A stretch of 64,000 bases of DNA from the NCBI GenBank assembly GCA_029891385.1, contig CM057230.1, positions 55,469,414 through 55,533,413 on the forward strand, written 5' to 3'. The position numbers were made by a program, and so were the translations under genes. This document shows, in pieces, positions 11,841 to 22,506 of the stretch (the stretch's first letter is position 1; every line of letters starts with the position of its first letter). The stretch comes from Erythroxylum novogranatense. Lineage: Eukaryota > Streptophyta > Magnoliopsida > Malpighiales > Erythroxylaceae. Below the pieces are notes generated by a model. It was not told where the DNA came from, searched no databases, and saw only the letters and a list, made by a program, of their open reading frames with translations.

Positions 11841-12279
11841 ATGCAACTATCGACTAGTGCTATCAACTCGTGATGTATGCACATACATTGGGTTATCAAC
11901 TCTTGATGCGCGTACATCTGATGCACACTACCCAATTTTGCCTCTGTCCACGTTGACCTTGAATTTACTCAACAAATCAACGCTTCTAGTGAAAATCGAC
12001 CCATTAATCCAAAAATTTTATTTCCATGGTTCGAACATATCCATATAGAGTAAGCTTGGGTTTACCCAACAACCCAACTCTATAAGAACTCTGGTTCTCC
12101 CCATATTAATGGAAGGCGTTAGTTCTCATATGATGTGTGAGGGTTTTCAGGTCTCATCTTCTTCTCCTCCAAGCCGTAGGATTATAGTCACCATGACTAT
12201 ATGGAATGATTTAGGGCATTTCATCAATCACATTGAATCTATACCTAAAATCATCCATCATCCCACCTTTGCATGTTGT

Positions 12280-12452
12280 AAGTCGACTTGTGTATGTGTA
12301 AGTCGACTTATGCTAGTGTGTAAGTCGACTTATGCATGTGTAAGTCGACTTATGCAACAGTACTGCAACAAGTCGACTTGTACCATTATGCAAGTCGACT
12401 TATGCGTCTACAGTGCACGAACAAGTCGACTTGTATCTTTATTAGTCGACTT
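12280..12452. repeat. Array of eight AAGTCGACTT palindromes
   Basis: The 10-bp perfect palindrome AAGTCGACTT starts at 12280, 12300, 12322, 12342, 12370, 12392 and 12423, with a one-base variant at 12443. Spacers vary in sequence but often contain TATGC or TGTATG. Start-to-start distances are 20, 22, 20, 28, 22, 31 and 20 bp. Confidence 0.95.
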
Positions 12453-13564
12453 ATCCATGTGGAATTGCTATCTAATCGGCTAATTTCTCAATCCGTGCAG
12501 TTTCAATTCACTATACCAAGTGTAATACACTTTACCTTGATGTACCAATGAAACACTTTCAATGTATCATGCTTACCATGTATAAATGTACTATACATGA
12601 AACTTGAAATCAATGAATACACTCTTATTCATTCAGATCTCCAAATAATTTGAGAATATCAAACTATCACCCTAATTATCTCTAGGTAGTCTAAACTTTA
12701 TCAAGATTACTTCGGCACTGGTCACAAAATTTGTGACGGCCAAAATAATTAGGACAACGAAATACACTAACGAGACGCTAATGTGACACATTTGACATCC
12801 GAAAAATATTTGGAAACCCAATTTCAAGAAATTTAATTTAGAAAGCATACAAAATCAATATAACACATTTTTAATCACATTAAAAATGATCCAAGGCATT
12901 GGAATTGATAAATACACAATTTATCATTCCAAACAAAACAGCTCCAGCAACTTTCTCAAAACTGCCAAGCTCTGTGTTTTTCTTGAAAAACTCATTGAAA
13001 CAATTTCAATAAATTATGAGAAAATTACAGAGGTTACAACATGTTCACAACATGTTCCATGAAGTTTTTCAGGATTTATTTCCAACAAAAACTCATCCAA
13101 CCTCAGCAACAAAGACAATGTAGAATCTGTGTTCCTCAACACAGTTATTCCCAACAGCACACAATAAATTCTCAAATAAATAGTAAATCATCTCGAAAAC
13201 ATTTTTCCATTCTCATAGACATTCATAAACATCTTAGAGACCTGTTGGTGAAAGCAAATCCGAAAAAAAAAATTTCTACAATTTATTCTCGATTTTATAA
13301 ACATGCCTGTTCATTGAATCTGCACAAAGACAGCAACCAGAACATTGGGGAATAAATTAGCAAAACCATATCAAATCACATTGATAAATTCCGAGCTTCC
13401 ACAGACATATGCAACAACATCTTGTGAACATATCTGGGCAAGAAAATTTCGAAAATAACATTTCTACACTGAATTCGAAATTCACACAATCAACATGCAT
13501 CATCGTCACAAGCAATAGGCAACTCCGACCTAGTCATGGTTTCTTCGTTATATACGACACAAGT

Positions 13565-13577
13565 GGCTCTGATACCA
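13565..13577 (-). promoter_or_regulatory. Copia primer-binding site (initiator tRNA-Met)
   Basis: The minus strand reads TGGTATCAGAGCC one base inside the 5' LTR. It is complementary to the 3' end of plant initiator tRNA-Met and is the minus-strand DNA priming site. Confidence 0.9.
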
Positions 13578-13578
13578 C

Positions 13579-14026
13579 TGTGGGAAAATCCCGGTGTGAG
13601 CATCACATGCCCACGGTGCGGAAAACAATAATTTTTTGTTCCGGGACCTTCCCGAAAGCCAGGATCCATGTGTCTATACAACAAACTCAAACTAAAACGG
13701 CCAAAGGAGACCGTCTCCAACGGTATCCACGCAGAGATCGGAGAACCTAACCAGGGCAAACCCTTTGACCCGGGAATAGCTAGAACAAGTTGAAGACTGC
13801 TAGATCTTACCTTGTTCTTGGAGAGCTTGGAAACCAACGATGAAGAGGAGATGAAGAGGCTTGAAAGATGAAGAGATGATGAAGATGATCGTATGAATTA
13901 GAGAAAGAAACTCTTTCTTCTCCTTCAAAAACCAACGATGCTCCATCTTCCTTTCACACTTTTTATTTTGTCTTTAACTCATTAAAAGACAATAAATGCT
14001 AATGGTGAGTCATGTACCCACGTTAG

Positions 14027-14093
<67 letters not shown>

Positions 14094-15435
14094 CTAAAGT
14101 TAAAAGATAAAGCTTCCTCCTCCTCCATCCACGTATGGCATATATATATATATATTAATTAATTAATTAATAATATATATATATATAAATGTTAAAGTGG
14201 TCCAGTCACACTGGGGTCGGTCCTACCGGCCTACTTTGGGTCCCGGTATGGAAAAACCCACCAGAAACATTTTTCAGCAATATCGATGTCGCGATCTCAT
14301 CGGGATCCATTTAATGTTACTGCTCTCCATATATTGGAACTCTTTCCAAAACTATTTTACGAATTCTCCGAGACACTCTTATGTGTGTGACCCATTAGGT
14401 TCCCGGTTATGTTGGCCACTTAGATTAACACTTAATCTGAGCAAGTCATGAGCGGTATCTAGCAACACATCATGACCCCCAATTGACCGGAAAGTAATTG
14501 GTTTGACAAATGAACATGTATTCATCATGAACTATATCACGAACCTTTCCATAGACAATTACCATGCAATTCGTCCTTTCACCATGCTATACCCCACTTG
14601 GTTATGATTATGGGCAATGTGTCAACTCTTACTAGACTGACTAAGTCAAATATAGTCCAAGTGATTTCAGTTCTTGTCCTGGGACTCATTACTTTATATG
14701 TCAATGAAGACATTCTTTATGACATATATGCTCCGGCCAGAGACTTCCAAGTAATGACCCTGACAAGAGGCTATGGGTATCATCTTCTGCTATCACAGAA
14801 GTGGTGAATCCTATATTGGCTACTCAATTACCTTCGAATACCTCAAGTCGCACTCCAATCACCACCCTATGAGCGACCTCTGTAAGGCAACAAGGAATGG
14901 AGTCAAAGCACAGAATCAGTATCCAAGATATCCTTGAGCACCTCAAGTCTAAGGATACTTGCACTATTGCTATGATGAGATTATCACTGACATTATAATA
15001 GGACATTCATGTGATGATCTCATAGCAGGTCATCCAATGTACTTACTACCTCTAGTAAGCATCCACATCTCAACCCTAAATATCTCATATTTACAGCTTC
15101 TGAGATCCACTGCTTGATCAAATCAAGGAGCTTGAGATGTACTAGTCTCTCCGGATTACCGATGTCCAGTCTCAGTAATCCTATGACTAGGGATAATTTA
15201 GATCCTGACATAATTGCACATGATAGGAATCTCAATAGTATGATCACATCACAATTTCCTTTATGCTATGTCATATATCATGGACTTCATTAATTTGCTT
15301 ATAGATCAATATCCATTCATAAATAATGAACAACAAGTTAATGAAATATGCCTTTCTTTATTTATTCATAAAGTATGTACACAACTTTGTACAAAATACG
15401 CTAAAGGCGATTGCCTTCAGGACACTACTCTAACA
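13579..15435 (-). repeat. Copia 5' LTR
   Basis: A 1857-bp LTR, TGTGGG...TAACA on the plus strand, matching 5816-7579. It contains a (TA)n microsatellite at 14031-14092 and about 60 bp after it that the other LTR lacks. It would drive transcription leftward. Confidence 0.93.
14031..14092. repeat. (TA)31 microsatellite
   Basis: Uninterrupted TA dinucleotides inside the Copia 5' LTR. The same point in the 3' LTR has only short TATATA runs, so the tract expanded in one copy. Confidence 0.97.
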
Positions 15436-15643
15436 TACCCCGGCGTGTGTTTGCGGGGTATACCGCGACATCCAACCTTAATCAGTATTGTCCTCTTTGG
15501 GAATCGAACTCGCGACCCCTCAAGGTTTTGTTGTTTCTAAGAACACGCCTCTTACTATTGAGCCAGTGTTCTTAGAAACAACAAAAGAAATCAAGTCATT
15601 CAAAAGACAATCTGATGAATGAATCTGCGATATAACCCGTTAA
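15436..15643 (-). repeat. tRNA-like (SINE-like) unit, copy 1, split by the Copia element
   Basis: The left 45 bp lie at 5771-5815 and the rest here; TACCC is the Copia duplication. On the minus strand the unit has an A-box-like TGGCTCAATAGTAAGAGGCG and a B-box-like GAGTTCGATTCCC some 40 nt later, then a tail ending GGATCCAACA at 5771. At the box-A end a copy of GTTCTTAGAAACAACAAAA (15567-15586) is inverted relative to 15525-15543 and forms a hairpin. It resembles a tRNA-derived SINE, but the CCAACA end is also that of the neighbouring LTRs. Confidence 0.6.
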
Positions 15644-15815
15644 TGTTGGACCCCACACCCCACCCGTAGGTGTTTGGGGGTTATACCCCGACGTGTGTTT
15701 GCGGGTTATATCGCGACATCCATCCTTAATCAGTATTGTCCTCTTTGGGAATCGAACTCGCGGCCCCTCAAGGTTTTGTTGTTTCTAAGAACACGCCTCT
15801 TACCATTGAGCCAAA
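15644..15815 (-). repeat. tRNA-like (SINE-like) unit, copy 2
   Basis: A 172-bp unit closely matching copy 1. On the minus strand box A is TGGCTCAATGGTAAGAG and box B is GAGTTCGATTCCC, ending GGGGTCCAACA at 15644. It directly abuts the TGTTGGGCCCC start of the unit E LTR at 15816. Confidence 0.65.
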
Positions 15816-18034
15816 TGTTGGGCCCCGATTCACATTAAGCATGTTTAAATTATTTTTGAGGTTTAGTTTTCCTAATTTCCCTTTTGAAATTAATTTGGGG
15901 TCTTTAGTGTTTAGTTTATATAAATTAATTGGAGGTATTTAGTTAAAATTAAAAGTTTAATAAGTTGTTAGAATTTAAAAGAATAAAATGGTGTAAGGGC
16001 AATTTAGGAAGTTCATTTATGTTTTTAAAGTTAAAGGCTAAGAAGAAGGGGTAATTTGGTCATTGTAGAATCATGAAAGCATGAAGGAAAGAAATAAATA
16101 AGGTGTAGTCATTTGGTAAGGGAAGCTACGAATTTTTCGTGTATAAGGAAGGACTTGAATGAGTGTAGCCGTGTGAGTGAAGAGATAAGCCATGAAATTT
16201 CAAGGAAAAATAAGCGACTTGATAAAACTACGTAGTTTTGAGAGCTTAGGTATAAATTAAAACAAAATTTTCCTAAGGCATTTATAAGAGACCAACGAAA
16301 CTTCACAGAGAAAGAAGAGAAGGGTGACTTTCGGCCATGAGATAAGGAGAAGAAGAAGAAGAAGAGGAGTGGGCTTTGTTGTTTTCTTGCTTGAGAAAAG
16401 TGATTCTAAGAGTTTCTTTAAGAAGAGAAGGAAGAGAAAGAGTTTAATCCTCCATCAGAAGTAAAATCAGAAATTTCGTGGATCATCTTCTAAGGTAAGA
16501 GAATTTTGAAATTCTTGGATATTTTAGGTAAGTTTTGGTTTAAATAGCTTAGGATAGGTATGGGTAAGGTTAGATAGGAATAACTTCATGTTTTTCTTTC
16601 CTTAAAAATGTCCAATTTTGATATCCTATGTTAAATTAGGATTATTGTGTTGATGAAGGTGAATTGAGGCTATTAGAGGAAGAGCTAAGGCAAATTGGCC
16701 AACCTACAAGCTAAAGGAATTAAGGTGGGTGATTCCTTAATAATTGAGTTATAGGCTTAATGAACTTTTTATAATAAATGCTTTCCAATGACTTCGATTT
16801 TGTGTATAAATTACTCTTTGCGATATGTTTAACTTGTATGTGAGACTCTTTGATTGTGAATTCATGTTGAAATGATTTGAATACTGCTTTGTTACGTGAA
16901 AAAGATGAGAATTTATGATTTCGGAAAAAGATTTTCCAGTTTGGCCCAGTTATGCGAAAGTGAATTTGTAAGGCCAGTTACGGTTAATGATTTCAAATTG
17001 TGTAAATTATGTACTTTCTTTGGGTTTGTGGTGATCCCATAAGAGTCAGGTGCACCTGTCTATCCATAGGTTTCTCCCACCTGCCCGCTAGTGGCATTAG
17101 AGTTCCTCTCAAGGACTCCCATAAGTCACGACTATACATGACCACTTCGTGAGAATGTGTAGTACGTCCCGTTTCGGATCCACCCGAACCACTTTTGTTG
17201 TGATTTCATGATATGTGACAAATTTGTTTGATTTGATGACTTTGGTAAAGAAATTTGAGAATTTGAAAATGTTTTATCAATGTGATATTGTTTTTGAAAG
17301 TGAATGAATACTTAATGTTTTAGCTTATTCTTAATTATTAAGTTATTACCCACGGAGCCGTTGAGCTCACCCCCCATTTCCCCTCCACAGGTGTCGAGCG
17401 AGAAACCGAGTCACCACATTGGGATTGAGGCAATGCTCTGATGCATTTCGCTTTTGAAGTCATTTTTGAGAAAACAAAGCTTTAGGTCGCATTTTGGATT
17501 ATATGTAACTTTTGATACTTTCGTTGTATTTGGGCTAAAATGCCCTCTAAAGCTTTGTATGAATTTATTTCCATATAAATGTAAGAGTTTTGATTTGGAA
17601 ATGTATCTTGTATATGTTTTGTAAACATGTATTGGTATATGGTTTGAATTGATAAAAAGGAAGAGTATGTTGAGGTTGTATTATAGTTTGAATGTGCATA
17701 GATATTAGGAATGTGGTGGCTGCCATTGGAATAGATATTATGAGACATTTGGATTGGATTGTGTTGTGAAAGATTGGATATTGAGTTTTTATGCAGGTTG
17801 TTAAGTTGGATTGAAGATTTGGCTAGTTACATTTTTAGGGGAGGTGCTGTCCAAATTTGCTTAAAATGGGCAGAACCTTCGACTGAAGTTTAGACCATGT
17901 TAGAACTTGAATTTAAGTGAGATTCCTTCTTGAAGATTGTAGTGCATATTAAGAGCTTTCTAATGATATATAATTAGTCACATTTGGACTTAAAATGAAA
18001 AAGTTATAAGGATTGAGAGGTTTCAGATACTGTT

Positions 18035-18815
18035 GATAAAGGTGAAACTTTTGCAGAACCTTTGGAGGGGTTTTTCACCCTCTTAGAGACAGTTTTGATT
18101 TTTTCTTTCTTCATATAAAATGTAGATTGTCTTTTACTATTTCCAATGAGGTATAATTTGCAATTATTGGAATTAGGAATAAAAATTTATGAGGTTGAGA
18201 AGATGACAGTTACTATTCATTTAGGTAGAGTTACTGTTTTATTGGATTTTATACAGGCAGTAACTTTGAGAGTGTTTTTACCTCTTTAAATAATTGAATT
18301 GATTTTTGCTCCCTTCATAAAACTTGTATATCGTCTTTTCTTCTTTCTATTGATGTATACTATGCCTTATTTGGAGTTAGGAGCAAAAAGTTATGGGGGT
18401 TAGACCTAGTTCAGTTACTGTTCATTTGGCAATTTTGGACAGAACCTTTGGGAGGGTTTTTCACCCCTTTAGAGCTTTTTTTGGTTTTTTTTCATCCTTC
18501 ATAGAACATGTAGATTATCTTTTCCCCTTTACAATGAGGTATAATTTGCAATTATTGGAGTTAGGAATAAAAAGTTATAAGGTTAGAAAGATTACAGGTA
18601 CTGTTCATTTGGTAAGAGTTACTTTTCCATTGGTGAACATATAGGCAGTAGCTTTAGGAGTGTTTTTACCACTTTAAATGACGGAATTAGTTTTTGCACC
18701 CTTCATGAGATTTGTATATCATCTTTTTAACTTTCCAATGAGGTAAATTTTGACATTTTTAGGCTTTTTGGTTAAAAGTTATGAACTTTCAAACTTCTAG
18801 TATAGTGCAGGAATT
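18035..18815 (+). repeat. About 390-bp tandem duplication inside unit E
   Basis: The block beginning GCAGAACCTTTGGAGGGGTT near 18053 recurs as ACAGAACCTTTGGGAGGGTT near 18440. The following segment (CAGTAACTTTGAGAGTGTTT near 18257) recurs as CAGTAGCTTTAGGAGTGTTT near 18644. The two units remain roughly 85 percent alike by eye. Each contains two of the smaller modules seen in the other LTR units. Confidence 0.8.
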
Positions 18816-19009
18816 TCTTTAATTGCAGCAGAAACTTTGAAACAATTTTTGATCCAATTAAAAACCAAAATAGTTTTTTCATCCTTCATGAAAGTTGTGG
18901 AGCTTTCCTTCAGTTTTCTTTTGATATCTACCTTTTCAATTTTGGAGTTCGGGAACAAAAGTTATGATTTTTGAAAAGTCGGAAATTTTCTACTGTTCCA
19001 AATTTCATC

Positions 19010-19073
19010 CTTAGACGTGGCCACGTCCAGTCTCTAAATTTCTTAGACGTGCCCATGTCTAATCCCTGAACTT
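19010..19073. repeat. Palindromic cassette of unit E
   Basis: Two 32-bp repeats each begin CTTAGACGTG. The first holds the perfect 14-bp palindrome GACGTGGCCACGTC (19014-19027) and the second the variant GACGTGCCCATGTC (19046-19059). It lies between the module array and the segment CGTAACTTTTTCGTTTGG. Confidence 0.9.
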
Positions 19074-19747
19074 TCGACCAGATTGGGAATTCTGGATTTT
19101 TTTTCCTCCTTCCTCACGTTTTTACTTTTCTTTCATTTTCTGATTTTTCCTTTTTCTAATTTTAACCTACTCCCACTATTTAGCTCGTAACTTTTTCGTT
19201 TGGCCTTCGATTCACTCGATTCTCGAAGCATTGGTTTTCTACGAAAAAATTTTCTATCCCTTTTAGGTAAAATTAGAGATTCAGGTTTTAGTGGGAATTT
19301 ATGGATACTATTAAAGAAAGTCAATTATGTGACGGTATTGAATATTTTTCCGTTTTTGGACGATTTTGCGATCTATAGAGATCTGATTGAGAAGATTTCT
19401 GATTCTATTTGACCAAAAGACATGGAATTTCATTTGAGCTTAGGCAACAGATTTTATTATGGGCCCTAAGAAGATCAATTTTATTGGAGGATAATTAGGA
19501 TGAATTTATCAAGATTTGTTCGGATGACATTAAATTAAGTTCGATTGAGTTAATTTTTTTTTGTGGTGAGGAAATCCTCCCTCGTGAGATGCGCGTCCAG
19601 ATGTCACGTAGGACGTCAGACACGTGTCTCTTCGGGGAGGGGTTCCAACAGATTCTATTATGCAGAAGGACAAAATTGGACCAGATGAATGATACACAAA
19701 AGAAGAAGTTTTGGTCAACAACAGAAGAAGCAGAAAGTCAACTATAA

Positions 19748-20115
19748 AAGATCTGACGTTATCACAAACGATATGTCTTTATAGATGATATGAAGTCATA
19801 ACAGACGATACATCTTCACAGATGATATGACATCATCACAAACGATATGACGTCATCACAGACGATACATCTTTACAAACAATATGACGTCATCACAAAC
19901 GATATGACGCCATAACAGATAATACATCTTTGCAGGCTATATGACATCATCACAGACGATGCGTCTTTACAGATAATATGTCGTCATCACAGATAATATG
20001 TCGTCATCACAGATGATATGACATCATCACAGATGATACGTCTTCACAGATGATATGACATCATCATAGACGATATGATGTCATCATATACGATACGTCT
20101 TTACAGAAGGTACAA
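19748..20115. repeat. Minisatellite cassette of unit D with TGACGTCA-like units
   Basis: About 370 bp of imperfect tandem repeats built from GATATGACATCATCACA and GACGATACATCTTCACA blocks of about 20 bp, often alternating to a 40-bp period. Perfect TGACGTCA occurs at 19848-19855 and 19885-19892, with many TGACATCA variants. It sits beside the CATAACTTGCAACTCAG module, the same address as cassettes in the other LTR units. Confidence 0.9.
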
Positions 20116-21930
20116 TCCATACTCTTGAGCGTCTCCCCTTATAAAGACCATAACTTGCAACTCAGAAGTCCAAAAATTTCATACTATATACCATTAGAAA
20201 GCTAGAAAGATGATCTACAACTTTCTAGAAGGCACATTTGCCTAAATCAGCCTAGACTAACCCAAATTTTCCCTTGAAGTCAGAACACGAATTTTTCCCT
20301 TATGAAAACTTTAAAAAATGCAATATACAAACTTGAGAGAGTGTTGATAAAAAATTCAATCATATTCCATTTGCATCAAAAGATAAGAGTTTTATAAAGC
20401 TTTAGTGGGGCATTTTAAGTCACAAATACATTAATATCTCAAAATTTCAAAATACAAAAGGTACATGAATTATGATTTGCTGAAAATGCAACTAAAGCCT
20501 TATTTTACAAGATTTGCTTCAAATCCAAAATAAACAAAGATAAAAGTGATACCTTAACCATTGACTACTCGATATCTTGCTCATCACCTAGATATGGGGA
20601 GGAGAATGGGGGTTAGCGTAAAGCCCGTGGGTGATAATTTTATAATCAGTAACAAGAAAAACCATTTAAGAAATCACTTCTATTGCAAAATTTACATTTA
20701 TGCAAACTATGTATGCATCCCTCTTTTCAACTTATCATAAGCACATAAGCATATCAAAATAGTTTGGGTGGATCCAAAACAAAATGTACTACACATTTTC
20801 ACATAATGGTCTTGCATAGCCATGAACTTATGGAAGTCTATGAAGGAGCTCTATACCACTAGCGGGCAAGCAGGAGAAGCCTTTTTGTCAAAGTGCACTT
20901 AACTTAACTTAGGGTACTACCACAAACCCATATAACATGTATTTCAAAACTTATAAAACATATTGCCTAAAAGGCACATTTCGGAAACTTGATTTCTTAA
21001 GCTTGATATCCTTTTAAAAATCATTTTCATGTATAAAAAAAAATTCATATGCAAAATATGCAGCACATTCTCAAAACATTAAAAGAGTAATAAATGCACA
21101 TTTTTGAAGTAGTTGGAATCATTTATTTCCATTTCTTGAAAGAGACATTTATGACTCATTACTTAATTATAAAAAAGTAACCCACCTTAAATTCCTTGCT
21201 TAATGAAATGGCTTAAGGGTATCTTTCCTCTTGCTCCTCTTGCCTCCCTCTATCTCCTTCTTGATTTCCTTCATACATAACAAAATTCCCATTCAATAGG
21301 AATTCAATTTAAGAACATAAAGCACATTCACTAAAATTGACTCTAGATTGCTTAAGCCCATGCATTTCCTAAACTTCATGACCCAAAACCCTTCCATAAA
21401 TCCAAAGTATAAAAATCAACCTTACCTTGAATTTTCACCAATTTATGAGATTATTGGCTTTAAAGAAAGCTCCTCCCTTCCTCTTTCTTTTTCCTTTCTT
21501 GAGTAACCTCAAACTCTCTCTTTAAGACTACGAAAAGATGAAACCTAACTCAAAACTCCATTCTTTTCTCTCTTCACCGAAACCCCTCTTTCTCACCTTT
21601 TCATTTTCGTATATCACTTCTTCTCTCCCCTAATCCACGTTTTTCTTCTTCTTAAGCACTAGACAACACCTTTCCTTTCCTATTTTACCCTTAATGAAAG
21701 AGAAAAGTCCATCATGCCCTTCCTTTAATACCTTAGTGTCTTTAACCTTAGGTAACTACCCAAAATACCCCTTTATGCATTTTTACCACCTTTAATTTGA
21801 CTAACCCATGAAATGAGTTCTACTAACATAGACAAAAAAAATTAACTCTCTAAAATTCACCTATCCAAACCTCATAATTATTTAAATCATACTTAACAAA
21901 AAAGAAAAAACTTCAGGGGCCAACATCTTT

Positions 21931-22404
21931 CAACATTCGACCTAGTCAATTTTGATGTATTTTCACAAAGTCTCATACACAGTTAATCGTCTTACAAAAA
22001 GAGTCATTACTCTACCATCTTTTACTAATATACCTCTTGAGATTTGACATAATTAAAATTCTTTCTATATTTTTAGGTACATTCATATATTTAATTACTA
22101 TTTTCATTATGTCCTTATGATTAAATACTTATATTAATAATGTTATTTTATTTTTAAAGATTGTATAGAAGTAATAGATGGTACACACATTGATGCTTAT
22201 GTTTCAATTGATGAACAAATACCATATAGGGGTAAAAGGACTGATCCAACCCAATGTATTATGTGTTGTTGCTCATTTGAAATGTGTTTCATATATGTAA
22301 CGGATTGATGGAAAAGTACTGCAAATGACTTTCCAGTTCTTCTAGAAACAATGAAAAATCCAATGAATCAATTTCCTATACCTCCACAAGATATTATATT
22401 ATTT
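21931..22404 (+). pseudogene. PIF/Harbinger transposase, continuation after LTR unit D
   Basis: Read from the TTT of the duplicated TCTTT, the frame gives FQHST, a stop, then SILMYFHKVSYTVNRL, TKRVITLPSFTNIPLEI and, after further damage, FYIF near 22077. A probable intron (about 22078-22159) follows. The catalytic exon then reads DCIEVIDGTHIDAYV, IPYRGKRTDPTQCIMCC, YVTD, a stop, and STANDFPVLLETMKN, ending near PPQDII. The aspartates in IDGTH and ANDF are the first two catalytic residues of DDE_Tnp_4. The final acidic motif is missing, so the gene is truncated as well as interrupted. It continues directly from 4913-5159. Confidence 0.82.
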
Positions 22405-22506
22405 TAAATAAACACAGCAATTATGATTGATTTTTAATAATTTTTTAATATTAGGCTCAATTAGGACAAGAGCTTGTGGCCTAAGGCCCAATCCTAATTA
22501 GTCTTA

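Larger units (their letters stand above)
11496..13562 (-). other. Copia 5' leader, non-coding, with repeats
   Basis: About 2 kb between the primer-binding site and gag, with no coding sequence recognised. It holds a 90-bp tandem duplication (11661-11840) and the AAGTCGACTT array (12280-12452). Such a leader would normally carry packaging and splice signals, but none can be pointed to by eye. Confidence 0.7.
5816..15435 (-). mobile_element. Full-length Ty1/Copia retrotransposon, TSD TACCC
   Basis: A 9.6-kb element in minus orientation with two LTRs (TG...CA ends), a tRNA-iMet primer-binding site beside the right LTR and a polypurine tract beside the left LTR. TACCC duplicates lie exactly outside (5811-5815 and 15436-15440). 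On the minus strand the order is 5' LTR, long leader (13578 to about 11490), gag, zinc knuckle and protease region, integrase, reverse transcriptase, RNase H, 3' LTR, so the integrase-before-RT order defines Copia. Stops and frameshifts interrupt the polyprotein, so the element could move only with help from another copy. It landed inside the first tRNA-like unit of element E and is the youngest layer here. Confidence 0.95.
5771..19650 (+). mobile_element. LTR unit E with two tRNA-like units at its left, TSD GATTC
   Basis: GATTC occurs at 5766-5770 and 19651-19655, and removing the interval restores the sequence of unit D. With the Copia element taken out, E holds two short TGTTGG-starting units (5771-5815 joined to 15441-15643, and 15644-15815), each with antisense tRNA-like boxes, followed by a 3.8-kb LTR-like body (15816-19650). 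The right end is GGGGTTCCAACA, inversely matching the TGTTGG left ends. No protein-coding sequence was recognised. Confidence 0.7.
15816..19650 (+). repeat. LTR-like body of unit E
   Basis: 3.8 kb from TGTTGGGCCCCG to GGGGTTCCAACA. In order it holds a TATA-like TTTATAAGAG near 16278, a purine-rich stretch near 16310-16450, ACCCACGGAGCC with a C-rich tract and CCACAGGTGTCGAG at 17346-17397, module repeats (17800-18990), the GACGTGGCCACGTC cassette (19010-19073) and a final module (19185-19400). The ACCCACGG block, the modules and the order of parts match unit A read on the minus strand. No ORF of note. Confidence 0.75.
5160..21925 (-). mobile_element. LTR unit D (outer layer of the nest), TSD TCTTT
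   Basis: This is a solo LTR-like unit of about 2.9 kb once inner insertions are removed: 5160-5770 plus 19656-21925. It reads on the minus strand from TGTTGGCCCCTGAAG at 21925 to a worn end, TATTAGGCACC, at 5160. TCTTT lies immediately outside both ends (5155-5159 and 21926-21930). Key blocks on the minus strand are the ACCCACGG-like motif with the C-rich stretch near 20600-20640, modules at 20120-20340, the tandem cassette at 19748-20115, and a final module at 5640-5770 that matches 26705-26830 of unit A. It belongs to the same family as units A, B, C and E. Confidence 0.75.

Noticed and set aside
12280..12452. CRISPR-like direct repeats with variable spacers
   Set aside because: The repeat is a 10-bp palindrome in a plant Copia leader with spacers of 10-21 bp. 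There is no cas context, and the DNA is eukaryotic.
15436..15815. Genuine tRNA genes
   Set aside because: The A- and B-box-like words are present, but the rest cannot be folded by eye into a cloverleaf and no anticodon arm is convincing. A SINE-like repeat is the better reading.
19445..19662. A short insertion flanked by a 17-bp direct repeat (CAACAGATTYTATTATG)
   Set aside because: The right copy spans the end of unit E and the GATTC duplication, which is better supported by the rejoining of unit D. The left copy may be part of the module similarity.
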